From Nitrospira sp. (GTDB taxonomy: Bacteria > Nitrospirota > Nitrospiria > Nitrospirales > Nitrospiraceae), in assembly GCA_005116775.1 (NCBI GenBank), contig SWDN01000011.1, positions 169,975-232,382 on the forward strand: DNA of 62,408 nt, written 5' to 3'. Positions within the stretch are counted from its first letter, which is position 1. The number at the start of each line of letters is the position of its first letter. The notes under the pieces were generated by a model. It had not been told where the DNA came from. It searched no databases and saw only the letters and a program-made list of their open reading frames with translations. Below, piece after piece: positions 34,788 to 43,265 of this stretch. Position numbers and translations under genes: made by a program.

Positions 34788-35185
34788 AAGGAACGATCGG
34801 ACTCCTTTCTCTAGTTTGGATGTGGGCGATCCCTATCAATGCCCTCCCGACTGAAACTGCGGTGGAATATTTTTCCGTAGAAATCCGCTCGCGGGTGTTC
34901 ATTCCACAACAGATCCACCTACATCACGGTCGCAAGACCGTGCTCCGATTCCGCAATCACGATACGGAACTTCATACCGTCGTCGCCAAGGAGGTATTCC
35001 TCAGCGACGACCTGAACGTGGGAGGCAACGGAGCTCCGGAGTTCGGTCCGGAAGGGCTCAAGAAGGTGATCATCCCGCCTGAGGGCCTGATCGAATTTCA
35101 GTTTACGCCGGCACGTACCGGAACCTTCTCGTACCTATGCGACATGCCGGGCCATGAGATGAAAGCCGTAATTACGGTCGAATAA
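34784..35185 (+). CDS. Cupredoxin-domain periplasmic protein
   Basis: This is a small (133-residue) exported copper protein. The ATG at 34784 overlaps the anti-sigma stop and gives the signal MKGTIGLLSLVWMWAIPINA. The mature domain is a cupredoxin_1-type beta sandwich: VEYFSVEIRSRVFIPQQIHL, RFRNHDTELHTVVAKEVF, then FTPARTGTFSYLCDMPGHEM. Probable type 1 copper ligands are His in LHTV, Cys in YLCDM, His in PGHEM and the following Met. It probably shuttles electrons or copper in the periplasm, and its place behind the ECF/anti-sigma pair suggests it is part of that regulon or of the multicopper oxidase pathway. Confidence 0.87.
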   Translation: MKGTIGLLSLVWMWAIPINALPTETAVEYFSVEIRSRVFIPQQIHLHHGRKTVLRFRNHDTELHTVVAKEVFLSDDLNVGGNGAPEFGPEGLKKVIIPPEGLIEFQFTPARTGTFSYLCDMPGHEMKAVITVE

Positions 35186-35375
35186 CCAGGAAACAACACC
35201 TCTTTCGAACTGCGTCTCTGGTTTATCTGGATTGTGTTGTTCATAGAGTTGATCCTGTCTAACCAACAGCCTGCCAACCGATGAATCGGTTACCTCGGCC
35301 TATTTCAGGTCTCCAAAGCAGCGTGGTACAGTAGCGGATTATTTTCGTCCCCTTAAATAAGAGGAGCCGTCCGAC

Positions 35376-36863
35376 ATGATGTGGTTGCAGACTCTTCAGC
35401 GGAAATGGTTCAAGACTCTGTCCATCGCCGGAACCCTCTTGACCGTTGCTGCCATGACTCTGATCGAAGCCCCGCCGGCATCGGCTGCTGCCACAAAGAA
35501 GTCGAAGCAGGCCGTCACCGCTGCTGAAACGACAGCTCGACGTTATGCCGAAGCGATGGGGGCGGGAAATACGGTTGTCGTCGGCCAACTCGACTTCGCG
35601 TGCCAGTATTCGATCGTCGCCGCAGCTCCACATGGCCTCAAGAACTACCCGACCGAGTCCGACCCCATCTACGATTCCTGTTGGCAGCGCCTACGAGAAG
35701 CCCATGCCTCCACCCTCATCAGAACCGATGTCGGCATGGAAGTCTTGTGGCCCAGTAGTGGAGAACTGGTCTTTTTCAGTGAAGACGTACATCGTTATCC
35801 TGCTTCTGCCTTCGTGACCGAATTACTGGGTGTGACACCGCCAGGAACCGGATTCCATACTCACATTGTCGGCAGCACACCGCTTCCTTCGGCCTCGTTC
35901 CGCCTTCGACCGAACGGACCGATCGTCGCGGTGCCGACGACCTTGGTGAAACTGTCCATCAGGTATCAGGATCCCCTGACCGCTCCAGTGACCTACGCAG
36001 CCGGTTCAGTCAAGTGGACCACGACGATTAAGCGGACCAGACGCGCGCTGAAAGAAGTGACTGTCCAATGGGTCGTCCTCTCCGGGTTGAAGAAACACGG
36101 CTTCGCGGGCGACCAGGCGATCGTGAACCTCCCAGTCACCAGCGGCTCTATCTTCGGGAGCGGCGCCCAGGAACAGATTCCGTTTGTCACGGAAACCAGC
36201 CATGCCTTACCCCAGTCCCTGGTCTGGTGGGGGCCGACGGACAGCCAGGGACTCTTGACCGCTGCGGCTGCTCGCGCAGCCATCTTTCCGGAGCTGCGCG
36301 ACCGCGTGGCCATGTTGAACCGTGTGCTCATCATCGATCCCAATCATGTTGAAGCCCTCATGGTTCTGAGCCGGCACCTCTATGCCATTATCCTGCGCGA
36401 GGCCGTTCCGTTCCACAAACTCACCGTGAACGATCCGGCGCTTGCCTTGGTCGTGAACGAACAGTTCTGGAACATCTACTCCCAATCAGTGCGTATGGAC
36501 TTGTCGCTGGGCATGGAAATGGGCGGGTTCGACAAACCGACAACCGCCGACTACCTTTATCGCATGCTCTCGGCTATGCAAACCCTGGCCGTCGTCCGGC
36601 CGGAACAGCTCGACAATCGATTCCGATTAGGCGTAGCTCTGCGCTGGAACAACGATCAAGACGTCTCGATCGAGACCCACCAATTTGCTCGAAGCCTACC
36701 GCCACGGTATTTTCCCATGGTACAACGACGATCAACCCATCTTGTGGTGGTCGCCAGATCCCCGGACCGTCCTCTTTCCAGAGAAGCTTCACATCTCACG
36801 CAGTCTCAAAAGAAGTCTTCGCCCCGGCCTATTCAGCGTCACGCTCGACCGGTGTTTTCGTGA
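35376..36863 (+). CDS. Conserved exported protein, fused out of frame into aat
   Basis: I do not recognise a named family. The signal peptide is clear (WFKTLSIAGTLLTVAAMTLI, cleavage near SAA), and AGAGGAG precedes the ATG. Segments include ARRYAEAMGAGNTVVVGQLD, YDSCWQRLREAH, FHTHIVGSTPLP, VLIIDPNHVEALMVLSRHLY and FDKPTTADYLYRMLSAMQTL, with TPR-like helices in the second half. The frame is convincing up to RWNNDQDVSIETHQ at about 36680. The remaining 60 residues are the aat coding sequence read in the wrong frame (Arg/Ser/Pro-rich). The natural C-terminus is therefore probably lost at a junction near 36665-36680. The natural role is unknown; a periplasmic location is inferred. Confidence 0.65.
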   Translation: MMWLQTLQRKWFKTLSIAGTLLTVAAMTLIEAPPASAAATKKSKQAVTAAETTARRYAEAMGAGNTVVVGQLDFACQYSIVAAAPHGLKNYPTESDPIYDSCWQRLREAHASTLIRTDVGMEVLWPSSGELVFFSEDVHRYPASAFVTELLGVTPPGTGFHTHIVGSTPLPSASFRLRPNGPIVAVPTTLVKLSIRYQDPLTAPVTYAAGSVKWTTTIKRTRRALKEVTVQWVVLSGLKKHGFAGDQAIVNLPVTSGSIFGSGAQEQIPFVTETSHALPQSLVWWGPTDSQGLLTAAAARAAIFPELRDRVAMLNRVLIIDPNHVEALMVLSRHLYAIILREAVPFHKLTVNDPALALVVNEQFWNIYSQSVRMDLSLGMEMGGFDKPTTADYLYRMLSAMQTLAVVRPEQLDNRFRLGVALRWNNDQDVSIETHQFARSLPPRYFPMVQRRSTHLVVVARSPDRPLSREASHLTQSQKKSSPRPIQRHARPVFS

Positions 36864-37275
36864 CGTGATGCAACATTGCGCAGGACCAAGACCGCAATAT
36901 CCAGACGGCGGAACCTGGATCACGAAAGAGATGCTCGATGCCTACACAAAATTACACGAACAAGGCTATGCGCATTCTGTTGAAACGTGGCAGGAAGGAC
37001 AGTTAGTCGGCGGGCTCTATGGCGTAGCGCTCGGCGGTGTCTTTTTCGCAGAGTCGATGTTCACCCGTGTGCCGGATGCCTCAAAAGTCGCACTGGTCTC
37101 GTTGGTCCGTCAGCTCCAGACATGGGAATTCCGCATCATCGACTGCCAACAAGCCTCGCCGCATGTCATGCGCTTCGGGGCGGAGAAAATTCCCCGCCGA
37201 AACTTCCTCGCTCACCTCACTGAGGCAGTGAGACTACCGGAGCGGCGCGGGCGCTGGCAGTTCGACATTCCATGA
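36685..37275 (+). CDS. aat: Leucyl/phenylalanyl-tRNA-protein transferase, 5' end missing
   Basis: Aat adds Leu or Phe from aminoacyl-tRNA to N-terminal Lys/Arg of proteins, marking them for ClpS/ClpAP degradation (N-end rule). Recognisable segments are EAYRHGIFPWYNDDQPILWW followed by SPDPR, VMQHCAG, GTWITKEMLDAYTKLHEQGY, then SVETWQ, GGLYGVALGGVFFAESMFTR, and CQQASPHVMRFGAEKIPRR. The usual first 30-40 residues before LLEAYRHG are absent. Upstream, the same frame (36676-36684) reads only PTN before entering the neighbouring exported-protein gene. The nominal start is a TTG at 36685 with no ribosome site. The catalytic C-terminal domain is whole, so activity depends on how translation starts. 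Confidence 0.85.
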   Translation: MLEAYRHGIFPWYNDDQPILWWSPDPRTVLFPEKLHISRSLKRSLRPGLFSVTLDRCFRDVMQHCAGPRPQYPDGGTWITKEMLDAYTKLHEQGYAHSVETWQEGQLVGGLYGVALGGVFFAESMFTRVPDASKVALVSLVRQLQTWEFRIIDCQQASPHVMRFGAEKIPRRNFLAHLTEAVRLPERRGRWQFDIP

Positions 37276-37373
37276 AGATGCTGCGGCGAATATCCAGGTA
37301 TCGTTTGACCGTTATCACAAACGGGGGCACACTCAAGATGTTCCGAAGATGATCTCACAGGAGACATGCTCAA

Positions 37374-37766
37374 ATGAGACAATTGATTCTGATTGTGCTC
37401 TTGGTATTCAGTTCTAGTCCTGTATACGCAGAGTGGGTCGAGGTGAGTTCGAACAAGCAAGCAGGAGTGATTGCATACGCTGACCCGGGCACCATTCATC
37501 GCACAGGCGATCTGGTGAAGATGTGGTCTTTATTCGACATACGCACGACGCACACCGCGAGGAGCAACTCGTACTCATCGATCAAGTCGCTGCAAAAATA
37601 TGACTGTGCAGAAGATCGCAGCCGGGCGCTTGCGTATACGAAATTCTCCGGCAATATGGGACACGGCAAGGTGGTGTACCGCAACTCGGACGAAGGCATG
37701 TGGGCACCAATTGCACCTGTGAGTGTCGGTCAAGAACTCTGGAAAGTGGCTTGCGGCAAGAAGTGA
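37374..37766 (+). CDS. Surface-adhesin E-like exported protein, copy 1
   Basis: This 130-residue secreted protein has a short signal (LILIVLLVFSSSPVYA) and ACAGGAG upstream of the ATG. The mature part resembles the adhesin_E-like beta-fold: EWVEVSSNKQAGVIAYADPG, VKMWSLFDIRT, DCAEDRSRALAYTKFSG, and a C-terminal WKVACGKK. Two Cys (DCAED and VACGKK) can form a disulfide. A paralogue with the same layout and the same ACGKK end is at 54760-55152. Proteins of this type are numerous in some Nitrospirota and Proteobacteria; the role is unknown. It is near aat and a Sel1-repeat protein with a similar leader. Confidence 0.75.
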   Translation: MRQLILIVLLVFSSSPVYAEWVEVSSNKQAGVIAYADPGTIHRTGDLVKMWSLFDIRTTHTARSNSYSSIKSLQKYDCAEDRSRALAYTKFSGNMGHGKVVYRNSDEGMWAPIAPVSVGQELWKVACGKK

Positions 37767-37820
37767 TCGCTCGGTGTCTCTTTAGCCCCCCCACCAGCGC
37801 CACACTCGCAGGAGGTCCCA

Positions 37821-37883
37821 GACACTTCGCAATCATCCGTCACGACCAGCTCACGCCACCCTCCCACAAGATGCCGCCAAGCC
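37821..37883. repeat. Dispersed intergenic repeat (TTCGCAATCATCCG / CAAGATGCCGC), copy 1
   Basis: Blocks ACACTTCGCAATCATCCG and CACAAGATGCCGCCAAGC recur at 38516-38561, and the second block also at 54650-54671. All copies lie near small exported-protein genes. No coding sequence is supported, though the reverse strand stays open for about 60 codons. Confidence 0.5.
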
Positions 37884-37961
37884 TCTTCATGCAGCATTGA
37901 ATTTCTCCTCAAATCAGGGCACAATTCAACAGTTCTGACGATCTCTCAGGAGAAATTCTCA

Positions 37962-38456
37962 ATGACACGAATGATCCTTTCTATAGGTATTGGGCTGCTG
38001 CTGACTATTGGCACGGTATGGGCAAGTCCTCTCGAAGATACGACTGCTGCAAATCCACGCGGTGATCACGCGACTGCGTTCAAAGCATATCAATCGCTTG
38101 CCGCCCAAGGGAATGCAGAGGCGCAGAACAATCTCGGAGAACTGTATGCCAAAGGACAAGGCATACCGCAGGATTATGCGCAAGCGCGCAAGTGGTACGA
38201 GAAAGCGGCGGCGCAGGGGAATGCGCTTGCACAGAACAACCTCGCGGAACTGTATTTCGCAGGTCTAGGGGTACCGCAGGACTATGTGCGGGCGTATTTG
38301 TGGGTGAGCCTCGCAGCAGTACACATGAAGGGTGACGAGCAGAAGCAAGCCGAGGAAAACCGAAACGATGTCGCCGGGCGCATGACTCCCGAACAGATTA
38401 CAGAAGCCAAGCGGCTCACCCAACAGTGCCTGGCACTGAAGTTCAAAGGCTGCTGA
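37962..38456 (+). CDS. Sel1-repeat exported protein
   Basis: This 164-residue exported protein has the signal MTRMILSIGIGLLLTIGTVW (cleavage near WAS). The mature portion holds Sel1-like (TPR-type) repeats of about 36 residues: AFKAYQSLAAQGNAEAQNNL, GELYAKGQGIPQDYAQARKW, YEKAAAQGNALAQNNLAELY, GLGVPQDYVRAYLWVSLAA. A C-terminal helical cap (GRMTPEQITEAKRLTQQCLA) ends in Cys. Sel1 proteins scaffold protein complexes. The ribosome-site region (CAGGAGAAATTCTCA before ATGACACGA) is strikingly similar to the leader of the gene at 54760. The function is unknown; periplasmic location is inferred. Confidence 0.85.
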   Translation: MTRMILSIGIGLLLTIGTVWASPLEDTTAANPRGDHATAFKAYQSLAAQGNAEAQNNLGELYAKGQGIPQDYAQARKWYEKAAAQGNALAQNNLAELYFAGLGVPQDYVRAYLWVSLAAVHMKGDEQKQAEENRNDVAGRMTPEQITEAKRLTQQCLALKFKGC

Positions 38457-38515
38457 GTCGGACGTACCGCCCTCTCTCACCCCAACGCTCGCATAACATT
38501 CGCAATAGACCCGCG

Positions 38516-38561
38516 GACACCCTTCGCAATCATCCGCCGCAACACCAAGATGCCGCGAAGC
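38516..38561. repeat. Dispersed intergenic repeat, copy 2
   Basis: GACACCCTTCGCAATCATCC and ACCAAGATGCCGCGAAGC repeat the blocks seen at 37821-37883, with a shorter spacer. It lies between the Sel1-repeat gene and the AT-richer DUF6978/DUF1828 island. Confidence 0.5.
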
Positions 38562-38730
38562 GCTCGGCGCCCAAGAAATCCCTCGGTGAGACTTCCAGAG
38601 CGACGCGGGCGCTGGGTATTCGATGAGTTCTCATACTAAAGAGCGATTCCATCCTCCTTTGAATTCGTTGCCCAAAATGCTATAACGGCTCGCGAACCTG
38701 CTTCGTATTTCCTCAGTTATTTGGCCACTC

Positions 38731-39195
38731 ATGTCTTTGACACAAGAAGAGGCGAATAATCTTCTTTCTCTCCCAAAGGTTTTTGTTGAACAGTCTCCTC
38801 TTGAATTCTCTCTGACAGAGTCAATGGACTACGAACGTGCACTTCGTTCGTTAGATCGCCGAGAGGAATTCTTGCTCACAGTGGAACGAGGAGTAAGAAA
38901 CCGTCTACGGTTGAAATACCAAACCCGTGCAAGAAAGATCATCATTCTAGCTCGGCTTGATTATAGAGGGCGAAGACACAGAAATCCTCCGGAGTCACCT
39001 TACAAGCCTGGACAGTGGCTCAGCGGAACACATCTTCACCTGTTTCGAGAAGGCTTCGATGATAGAATCGCGTACGACCTCCCCGACGTACCGGAATTGG
39101 CAAACATGAGTGCGGATGATGACATCAACGCGCTGGAGCAGTTTCTTAGATTCTGTGCCGTAACTGCCTGGCCAGAAATCCAGACCAGTATCTAA
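38731..39195 (+). CDS. DUF6978-like protein, partner of the DUF1828 gene
   Basis: This is a 154-residue soluble protein with no signal or membrane helix. Visible parts are EEANNLLSLPKVFVEQ, LDRREEFLLTVERGVRNRLR, KYQTRARKIIILARLDYRG, GTHLHLFREGFDDRIAYDLP and NALEQFLRFCAVTAWPEIQ. This pattern (an acidic N-terminus, a basic Arg-rich strand region, then G-x-H-x-H and DRIAY-D-LP) corresponds to my recollection of DUF6978. The gene is visibly AT-richer than its surroundings and uses A/T-ending codons more often, suggesting acquisition. Its TAA overlaps the ATG of the DUF1828 gene (TAATG), so the two are translationally coupled. No function is established. Confidence 0.65.
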   Translation: MSLTQEEANNLLSLPKVFVEQSPLEFSLTESMDYERALRSLDRREEFLLTVERGVRNRLRLKYQTRARKIIILARLDYRGRRHRNPPESPYKPGQWLSGTHLHLFREGFDDRIAYDLPDVPELANMSADDDINALEQFLRFCAVTAWPEIQTSI

Positions 39196-39968
39196 TGATA
39201 AAAAACGATTGTCAGCGTCTTATTGACCAATACCTCAAGTGGCTCAAACAAGAGCTTATCCTTACGGAGCTAGAAGAGGCTTGCCAGATTTCTACGCCAT
39301 TTTTAGATAGGCACAACGACGCGATTGAGATCTTTGTTGAGAAAAAGAACGGGTCGTTACGTTTGACTGATGATGGTTATACGATCCGGGATCTTCGAGC
39401 TAGCGACATGGAATTTGCAACTTCAAAGCGCAAAGCCCACTTAGCTGCCGTATTACATGGTTTTGGCGTCAGGCTTGAAGGGGAAGAAATTGCAGTCGAG
39501 TCTTCGGTGGAGGATTTCCCGCAAAAGAAACACAATATTCTTCAAGCTATTCTGGCCGTTAACGATATGTTTGTTATGGCTGAAGAGCATGTGCTTTCGC
39601 TGTTCAAAGAAGATGTGGCGCTGTTCCTTGAATCTCACCAGATAGCAGCTTTTTCTGATTTCAAATTAAGCGGGAAGAGTGGTTTTGACCATAAGTTTGA
39701 TTTCGGTCTTCCCAAGACAACTCAAAAGCCCCAAAGGGTTTTACAGTCCATTAATAACCTAACCAAAGAGAATGCCACTTCTCTTGCTTTTATGATCGGA
39801 GATGTTCGGATGTTTCGGCCAGAACCGTTGGGAGCATATGCGATTATTAACGATACAGCTCGACCTCCGAGTCAAGAGCACTTATCTGCATTAAAGGCTT
39901 ATGAGGTTGTGCCACTCCTATGGTCTCATCGTGACGAAGCCATCCCTGTCTTAAACGGTCGCCCATAA
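39195..39968 (+). CDS. DUF1828/DUF1829-domain protein
   Basis: This 257-residue protein combines an N-terminal DUF1828 domain with a C-terminal DUF1829 domain. The first has a typical acidic strand pair IEIFVEKKNGSLRLTDDGYT followed by an L-R-x-S-D-x-E helix. The second shows KSGFDHKFDFGLPKT, RVLQSINNLTKEN, SLAFMIGDVRMFRP and AIINDTARPPSQEHLSAL. The D-H-K-F-D-F and I-N-D motifs give it a nuclease-like look (PD-(D/E)XK-like arrangements), but no catalytic motif is proven. It overlaps the upstream DUF6978-like gene by one base and shares its lower GC. The pair is probably a transferred accessory module, perhaps defence or toxin-antitoxin, though that is inference only. Confidence 0.75.
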   Translation: MIKNDCQRLIDQYLKWLKQELILTELEEACQISTPFLDRHNDAIEIFVEKKNGSLRLTDDGYTIRDLRASDMEFATSKRKAHLAAVLHGFGVRLEGEEIAVESSVEDFPQKKHNILQAILAVNDMFVMAEEHVLSLFKEDVALFLESHQIAAFSDFKLSGKSGFDHKFDFGLPKTTQKPQRVLQSINNLTKENATSLAFMIGDVRMFRPEPLGAYAIINDTARPPSQEHLSALKAYEVVPLLWSHRDEAIPVLNGRP

Positions 39969-40356
39969 CTTCCCTCCCGAAGACTGACCAAAACGGCGCT
40001 ACTGCAAGATCGTGACGGCCGAGATGCCATGGGGTGGCCTGACTGATCTCCCACTGAGCACGCCCAACGAGGGCATTTTGTTTCTCGCTCCGAACCCTCA
40101 CACCATTTTCTCTCAAGAGAGTTGCCAGACTGTCCTTTACTGCGCCCATCGAGCGAGCACTTTCCTCTATCTCTCGATGACCCATCCAAGCTCGTTTGTT
40201 TTTCCCCAGGGAAGGGCACCCATGTTGGTCTAGTGCGGCCGTCGAACGAGGCCCTTCTTAGGGCGCGCGTTCCGGGAGCATAGGACCAACGTGGGTGTCC
40301 TTCCCATCCTTCTGATCGTGCGCGTTCTGCGAGCAAGAAGGGCACTTGGCCACTCC
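39969..40356. other. Intergenic region filled with nested palindromic repeats
   Basis: No gene is supported. The stretch contains a family-B palindrome at 40209-40305 and flanking half-elements: CTCCCACTGAGCACGCCCAA near 40050, a TACTGCGCCCATCGAGCGAG block near 40139, and GTGCGCGTTCTGCGAGCAAG at 40318-40337. The latter blocks recur at 46141-46300. The last element ends exactly at the M20 peptidase stop codon. Confidence 0.6.
40209..40305. repeat. Palindromic intergenic element, family B (copy 1)
   Basis: A left arm of 22 bases (40209-40230, starting GGGAAGGGCACCCATG) pairs with a right arm (40284-40305) at 20 of 22 positions. Between them lies a core TCGAACGAGG...GCGCGCGTTC shared with copy 2 at 46207-46300, whose outer arms have a different sequence. 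Confidence 0.75.
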
Positions 40357-41724
40357 CTACCTCTTCTCCATCTTCGCCACCTCCTCAAAATAATGCGCGA
40401 AGGCTTTCATACCACCTGAAGCCTGGCCCCAGTCGAAGTATTCGTTCGGTGCGTGGTAGCCGTGCTCCGGCAGGCTGAGTCCCATGAACAGGATCGGCAC
40501 CTTCCAGGTTTTCTGCATGGTGACCACGGCGCCGATCGATCCGCCTTCGCGGATGAAGGCCGGTTCTTTCCCAAACCCAGCTTTCGACGCCCGCTTCACT
40601 GCTTCGACATAGGGCCCCTCGAACAGTCCTTTGAACGGATGCAGCATCCCTTCCCGCTCGACTTTGATGTTCGGATTCAGCTTCGCGACATGTTTCTTGA
40701 GCAACACGAAGGCCTTCTCCGGAGTTTGATTCGGCACCAATCGCATACTCACTTTGAGTTCGCCATGGCCCGGAACAACCGTCTTCACCCCTGGCCCTTG
40801 ATAGCCGCCGGTCAGGCCATGCACCTCGAACGTCGGCGCGGCCCAGATCCGGCGCATGATCTCTGCGGGATCGTGCGTGCGGAGCGTTTGAAACCCATAG
40901 GCCTGCTTGAAATTCTTAACCTGGAACCCTGACGCAAGAAAACTTTTGATCTCCGCTTTGGTCGGCTCGACCACATCCTGATAGAACCCGGGAATCTTCA
41001 CCTTGCCGGTCTTGGCATCGACACAGGCGTGCGCCACTTCCATCAGTTCCGCGAGCGGATTCCGCGCTGCGCCGCCGGTTACGCCGGAATGGGCGTCTTT
41101 CGTCCCAGTGCGAAGCATAAGACGTGCGCCCAGCAGACCACGCAACCCATAGGGCATGGCGGGTTTCCCTTTTGCGAGCCAGATGGTATCCGACACGACG
41201 ACTGAGTCCGGTCGAGGAATCGCCGATCGGTTCTTCAAACCAGCTGCAAAGTGCGGACTTCCGATCTCCTCTTCCAGTTCCCAGAGAAACCGAATGTTGA
41301 TCGGCACTCCCTGCTCGATGGCGTATCGTGCGCCGAACAGGGCTGAGAGCGCCGGCCCCTTGTCATCTGTTGCCCCGCGACCATGATACAGCCCGTTCTC
41401 ATTCTTGAAGGCAAAGGGCGCCTGCGTCCATTCCGGTTCCTGTGCCGGTTGCACATCCATATGGTTATAGATGGTGACGGTCGGATGATGGGCTCCGGTC
41501 GTCCAGCCGCCGGAGACGATCGGATAGCCTCCGGTCTCCACAATCTGGGTCTCAGCCCCCAAGTCCGTGAGAACCTGCCGCGCAAACTCTGCCATGCGCC
41601 GGATATCAGGCGCCTTGACCGGGTCCATGCTGATCGAAGGGATCTCCACCATCTGGCCCAGCAAATCTTCAAATCGTGGGCGGGTATCTGCGATATAGCG
41701 TTCGAGGCGTGCGCGATCGATCAT
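40357..41724 (-). CDS. M20-family metallopeptidase (dipeptidase)
   Basis: This 455-residue cytoplasmic zinc peptidase is of the M20 family, closest to carnosinase/CNDP-type dipeptidases. Metal and catalytic motifs are visible: YNHMDVQPAQE (His ligand and catalytic Asp), GRGATDDKGP (bridging Asp), ELEEEIGS (catalytic Glu and metal Glu), VVVSDTIWLA (Asp ligand), and LSLPEHGYHAPNEYFDW (late His). The dimerisation or lid domain is present (LMLRTGTKDAHSGVTGG). Length and order are normal for the family, and no signal peptide is visible. It likely hydrolyses dipeptides or similar amides. A palindromic repeat abuts its stop codon. It is divergent from the OB-fold gene, 93 bases away. Confidence 0.92.
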   Translation of the reverse strand: MIDRARLERYIADTRPRFEDLLGQMVEIPSISMDPVKAPDIRRMAEFARQVLTDLGAETQIVETGGYPIVSGGWTTGAHHPTVTIYNHMDVQPAQEPEWTQAPFAFKNENGLYHGRGATDDKGPALSALFGARYAIEQGVPINIRFLWELEEEIGSPHFAAGLKNRSAIPRPDSVVVSDTIWLAKGKPAMPYGLRGLLGARLMLRTGTKDAHSGVTGGAARNPLAELMEVAHACVDAKTGKVKIPGFYQDVVEPTKAEIKSFLASGFQVKNFKQAYGFQTLRTHDPAEIMRRIWAAPTFEVHGLTGGYQGPGVKTVVPGHGELKVSMRLVPNQTPEKAFVLLKKHVAKLNPNIKVEREGMLHPFKGLFEGPYVEAVKRASKAGFGKEPAFIREGGSIGAVVTMQKTWKVPILFMGLSLPEHGYHAPNEYFDWGQASGGMKAFAHYFEEVAKMEKR

Positions 41725-41817
41725 GGGTGATTCTCCAAGAAAGGTCGCCGATTATAACGAGTTCGTCGAGGAGGCGGAAGGGACTTCTGTCACGACCTTC
41801 TGTAAAATAGAACCGTG

Positions 41818-42309
41818 ATGCAGGGTAATGTAGCTCGTGCGCAAATGTTGATCGGTCTCCTCGCCGCCCTCTGGCTTGGGTGGGCTGTGGTTGGGGCTTC
41901 CTCTGCTTCAGCTGCGGAACCCATCGCCATTCGTGAGATTCTCGACGAGCCGAGATCATTTCATTTGAAACAAGTCACGCTGCAGGGCACGGTTCGTAAT
42001 GTGACACCTCTCGATCCCTACACAAATCAGAGCGGCTCGATGTGCTACGGCGCTTATCTGTTCTATCTGGAAGACGAGACCTCTTCGATCAACGTCGCGG
42101 TCTATGGACGTTGCGGAATCCCCCTTGTCAAAGACCCCGATGTCGAAGACGGACAACGGATTGAACTCGCCGCCACGATCCAGTCGCCGAGTCACGGGGG
42201 CTACTATTTGAGTTTTCAGGGGGTGAAGGTTGCCAGAGATAAAGAAGGCGTCATTCAAGCGGTGGCGGATCGAATTACTCCGCTACTCGATGAGGTGAAG
42301 CCGCAATGA
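41818..42309 (+). CDS. Exported OB-fold-like protein of unknown function
   Basis: This 163-residue protein has the signal [20 protein letters not shown], with cleavage near SAA. The mature part has the strand pattern of nucleic-acid-binding OB folds of the tRNA-anti-like type: [40 protein letters not shown], then [11 protein letters not shown] and [10 protein letters not shown]. In exported proteins this fold usually binds small ligands or peptides rather than tRNA. GTG at 41815 is an alternative start. Its last codons overlap the next gene by 4 bases (ATGA), so it is translationally coupled to the dehydrogenase. Confidence 0.7.
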   Translation: MQGNVARAQMLIGLLAALWLGWAVVGASSASAAEPIAIREILDEPRSFHLKQVTLQGTVRNVTPLDPYTNQSGSMCYGAYLFYLEDETSSINVAVYGRCGIPLVKDPDVEDGQRIELAATIQSPSHGGYYLSFQGVKVARDKEGVIQAVADRITPLLDEVKPQ

Positions 42310-43235
42310 CAGACTTTCAGGACAGGGTCGCACCGGCGAACAGAAAAATTGGCTGGATCGGTACCGGTGTGATGGGCTCGTCGATGTGTGGCCATCTGCT
42401 CACGGGCGGCTATCGTGTGACTGTCCATAGTCGCACTCGGTCGAAGGCGCAACCATTACTCGACCGTGGCGCGCAATGGGCCGAGGATCCGCGTGCCGTG
42501 GCAGCTGCATCCGATGTCCTCTTCACGATGGTCGGCTTTCCTCAGGACGTGCGAACCGTCTATTTCGACGAGACTGGAATTCTGGCCGGCGCGCGAGCTG
42601 GAACGATCCTCATCGACATGACCACGACGCAGCCTTCTTTGAGCCGCGACATTGCAGCAGCCGCCTCAGCGAAAGGTCTCTCGGCCATCGATGCGCCTGT
42701 CTCCGGCGGCGATATCGGCGCCAAGAATGCCGCCCTGTCGATCATGGTCGGTGGTGACACGACATCCGTGCAAGCCGCGATGCCGCTCTTCGAGCTGTTG
42801 GGGAAGAAGATCGTGCATCAGGGAGGGCCAGGCGCCGGGCAGCAGACAAAACTCTGTAACCAGATCGTGATTGCCGGCACGATGGTCGGGGTCTGCGAGA
42901 GTCTGCTCTATGGCTACAAAGCGGGGCTCGATCTGAACCGGATGCTCGAATCAATCCGCGGCGGCGCAGCCGCCTGTTGGACGCTGGATAACCTCGCGCC
43001 GAGGATTCTGCAGCGCAACTTCGACCCAGGATTTTTTGTCGAGCATTTCATCAAAGACATGGGCCTTGCATTGGAGGAGGCAACACGCATGGGCCTCGTG
43101 TTACCAAGTCTCACGTTGGTGCACCAGCTCTACCAGACTGCCCAAACACTTGGGCATGGCCGCAGCGGCACCCATGCGCTGATACTCGCGCTTGAAGACC
43201 TCTGCAAAGTCCACGTGAGTGTGCCACCCGCATGA
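42306..43235 (+). CDS. NAD(P)-dependent beta-hydroxyacid dehydrogenase (3-hydroxyisobutyrate dehydrogenase family)
   Basis: This is a 309-residue oxidoreductase of the HIBADH/tartronate semialdehyde reductase superfamily. The Rossmann dinucleotide motif is [18 protein letters not shown], the substrate-binding signature [20 protein letters not shown], and the catalytic Lys is in [13 protein letters not shown] (usually K-x-x-N-N/Q). The C-terminal helical domain includes [20 protein letters not shown]. Family members reduce or oxidise small beta-hydroxyacids (3-hydroxyisobutyrate, glyoxylate/succinic semialdehyde); the substrate is not determinable here. It overlaps the OB-fold gene by 4 bases. 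The gene ends 30 bases from a convergent peptidase-like pseudogene. Confidence 0.92.
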   Translation: MTDFQDRVAPANRKIGWIGTGVMGSSMCGHLLTGGYRVTVHSRTRSKAQPLLDRGAQWAEDPRAVAAASDVLFTMVGFPQDVRTVYFDETGILAGARAGTILIDMTTTQPSLSRDIAAAASAKGLSAIDAPVSGGDIGAKNAALSIMVGGDTTSVQAAMPLFELLGKKIVHQGGPGAGQQTKLCNQIVIAGTMVGVCESLLYGYKAGLDLNRMLESIRGGAAACWTLDNLAPRILQRNFDPGFFVEHFIKDMGLALEEATRMGLVLPSLTLVHQLYQTAQTLGHGRSGTHALILALEDLCKVHVSVPPA

Positions 43236-43265
43236 ATCCGCTCGCCTGGGATGAGAGAAGCCCGG

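Noticed and set aside
37821-38561. CRISPR-like array among the intergenic repeats near 38 kb
   Set aside because: Repeat blocks are few, unequally spaced and diverged, with no uniform spacers.
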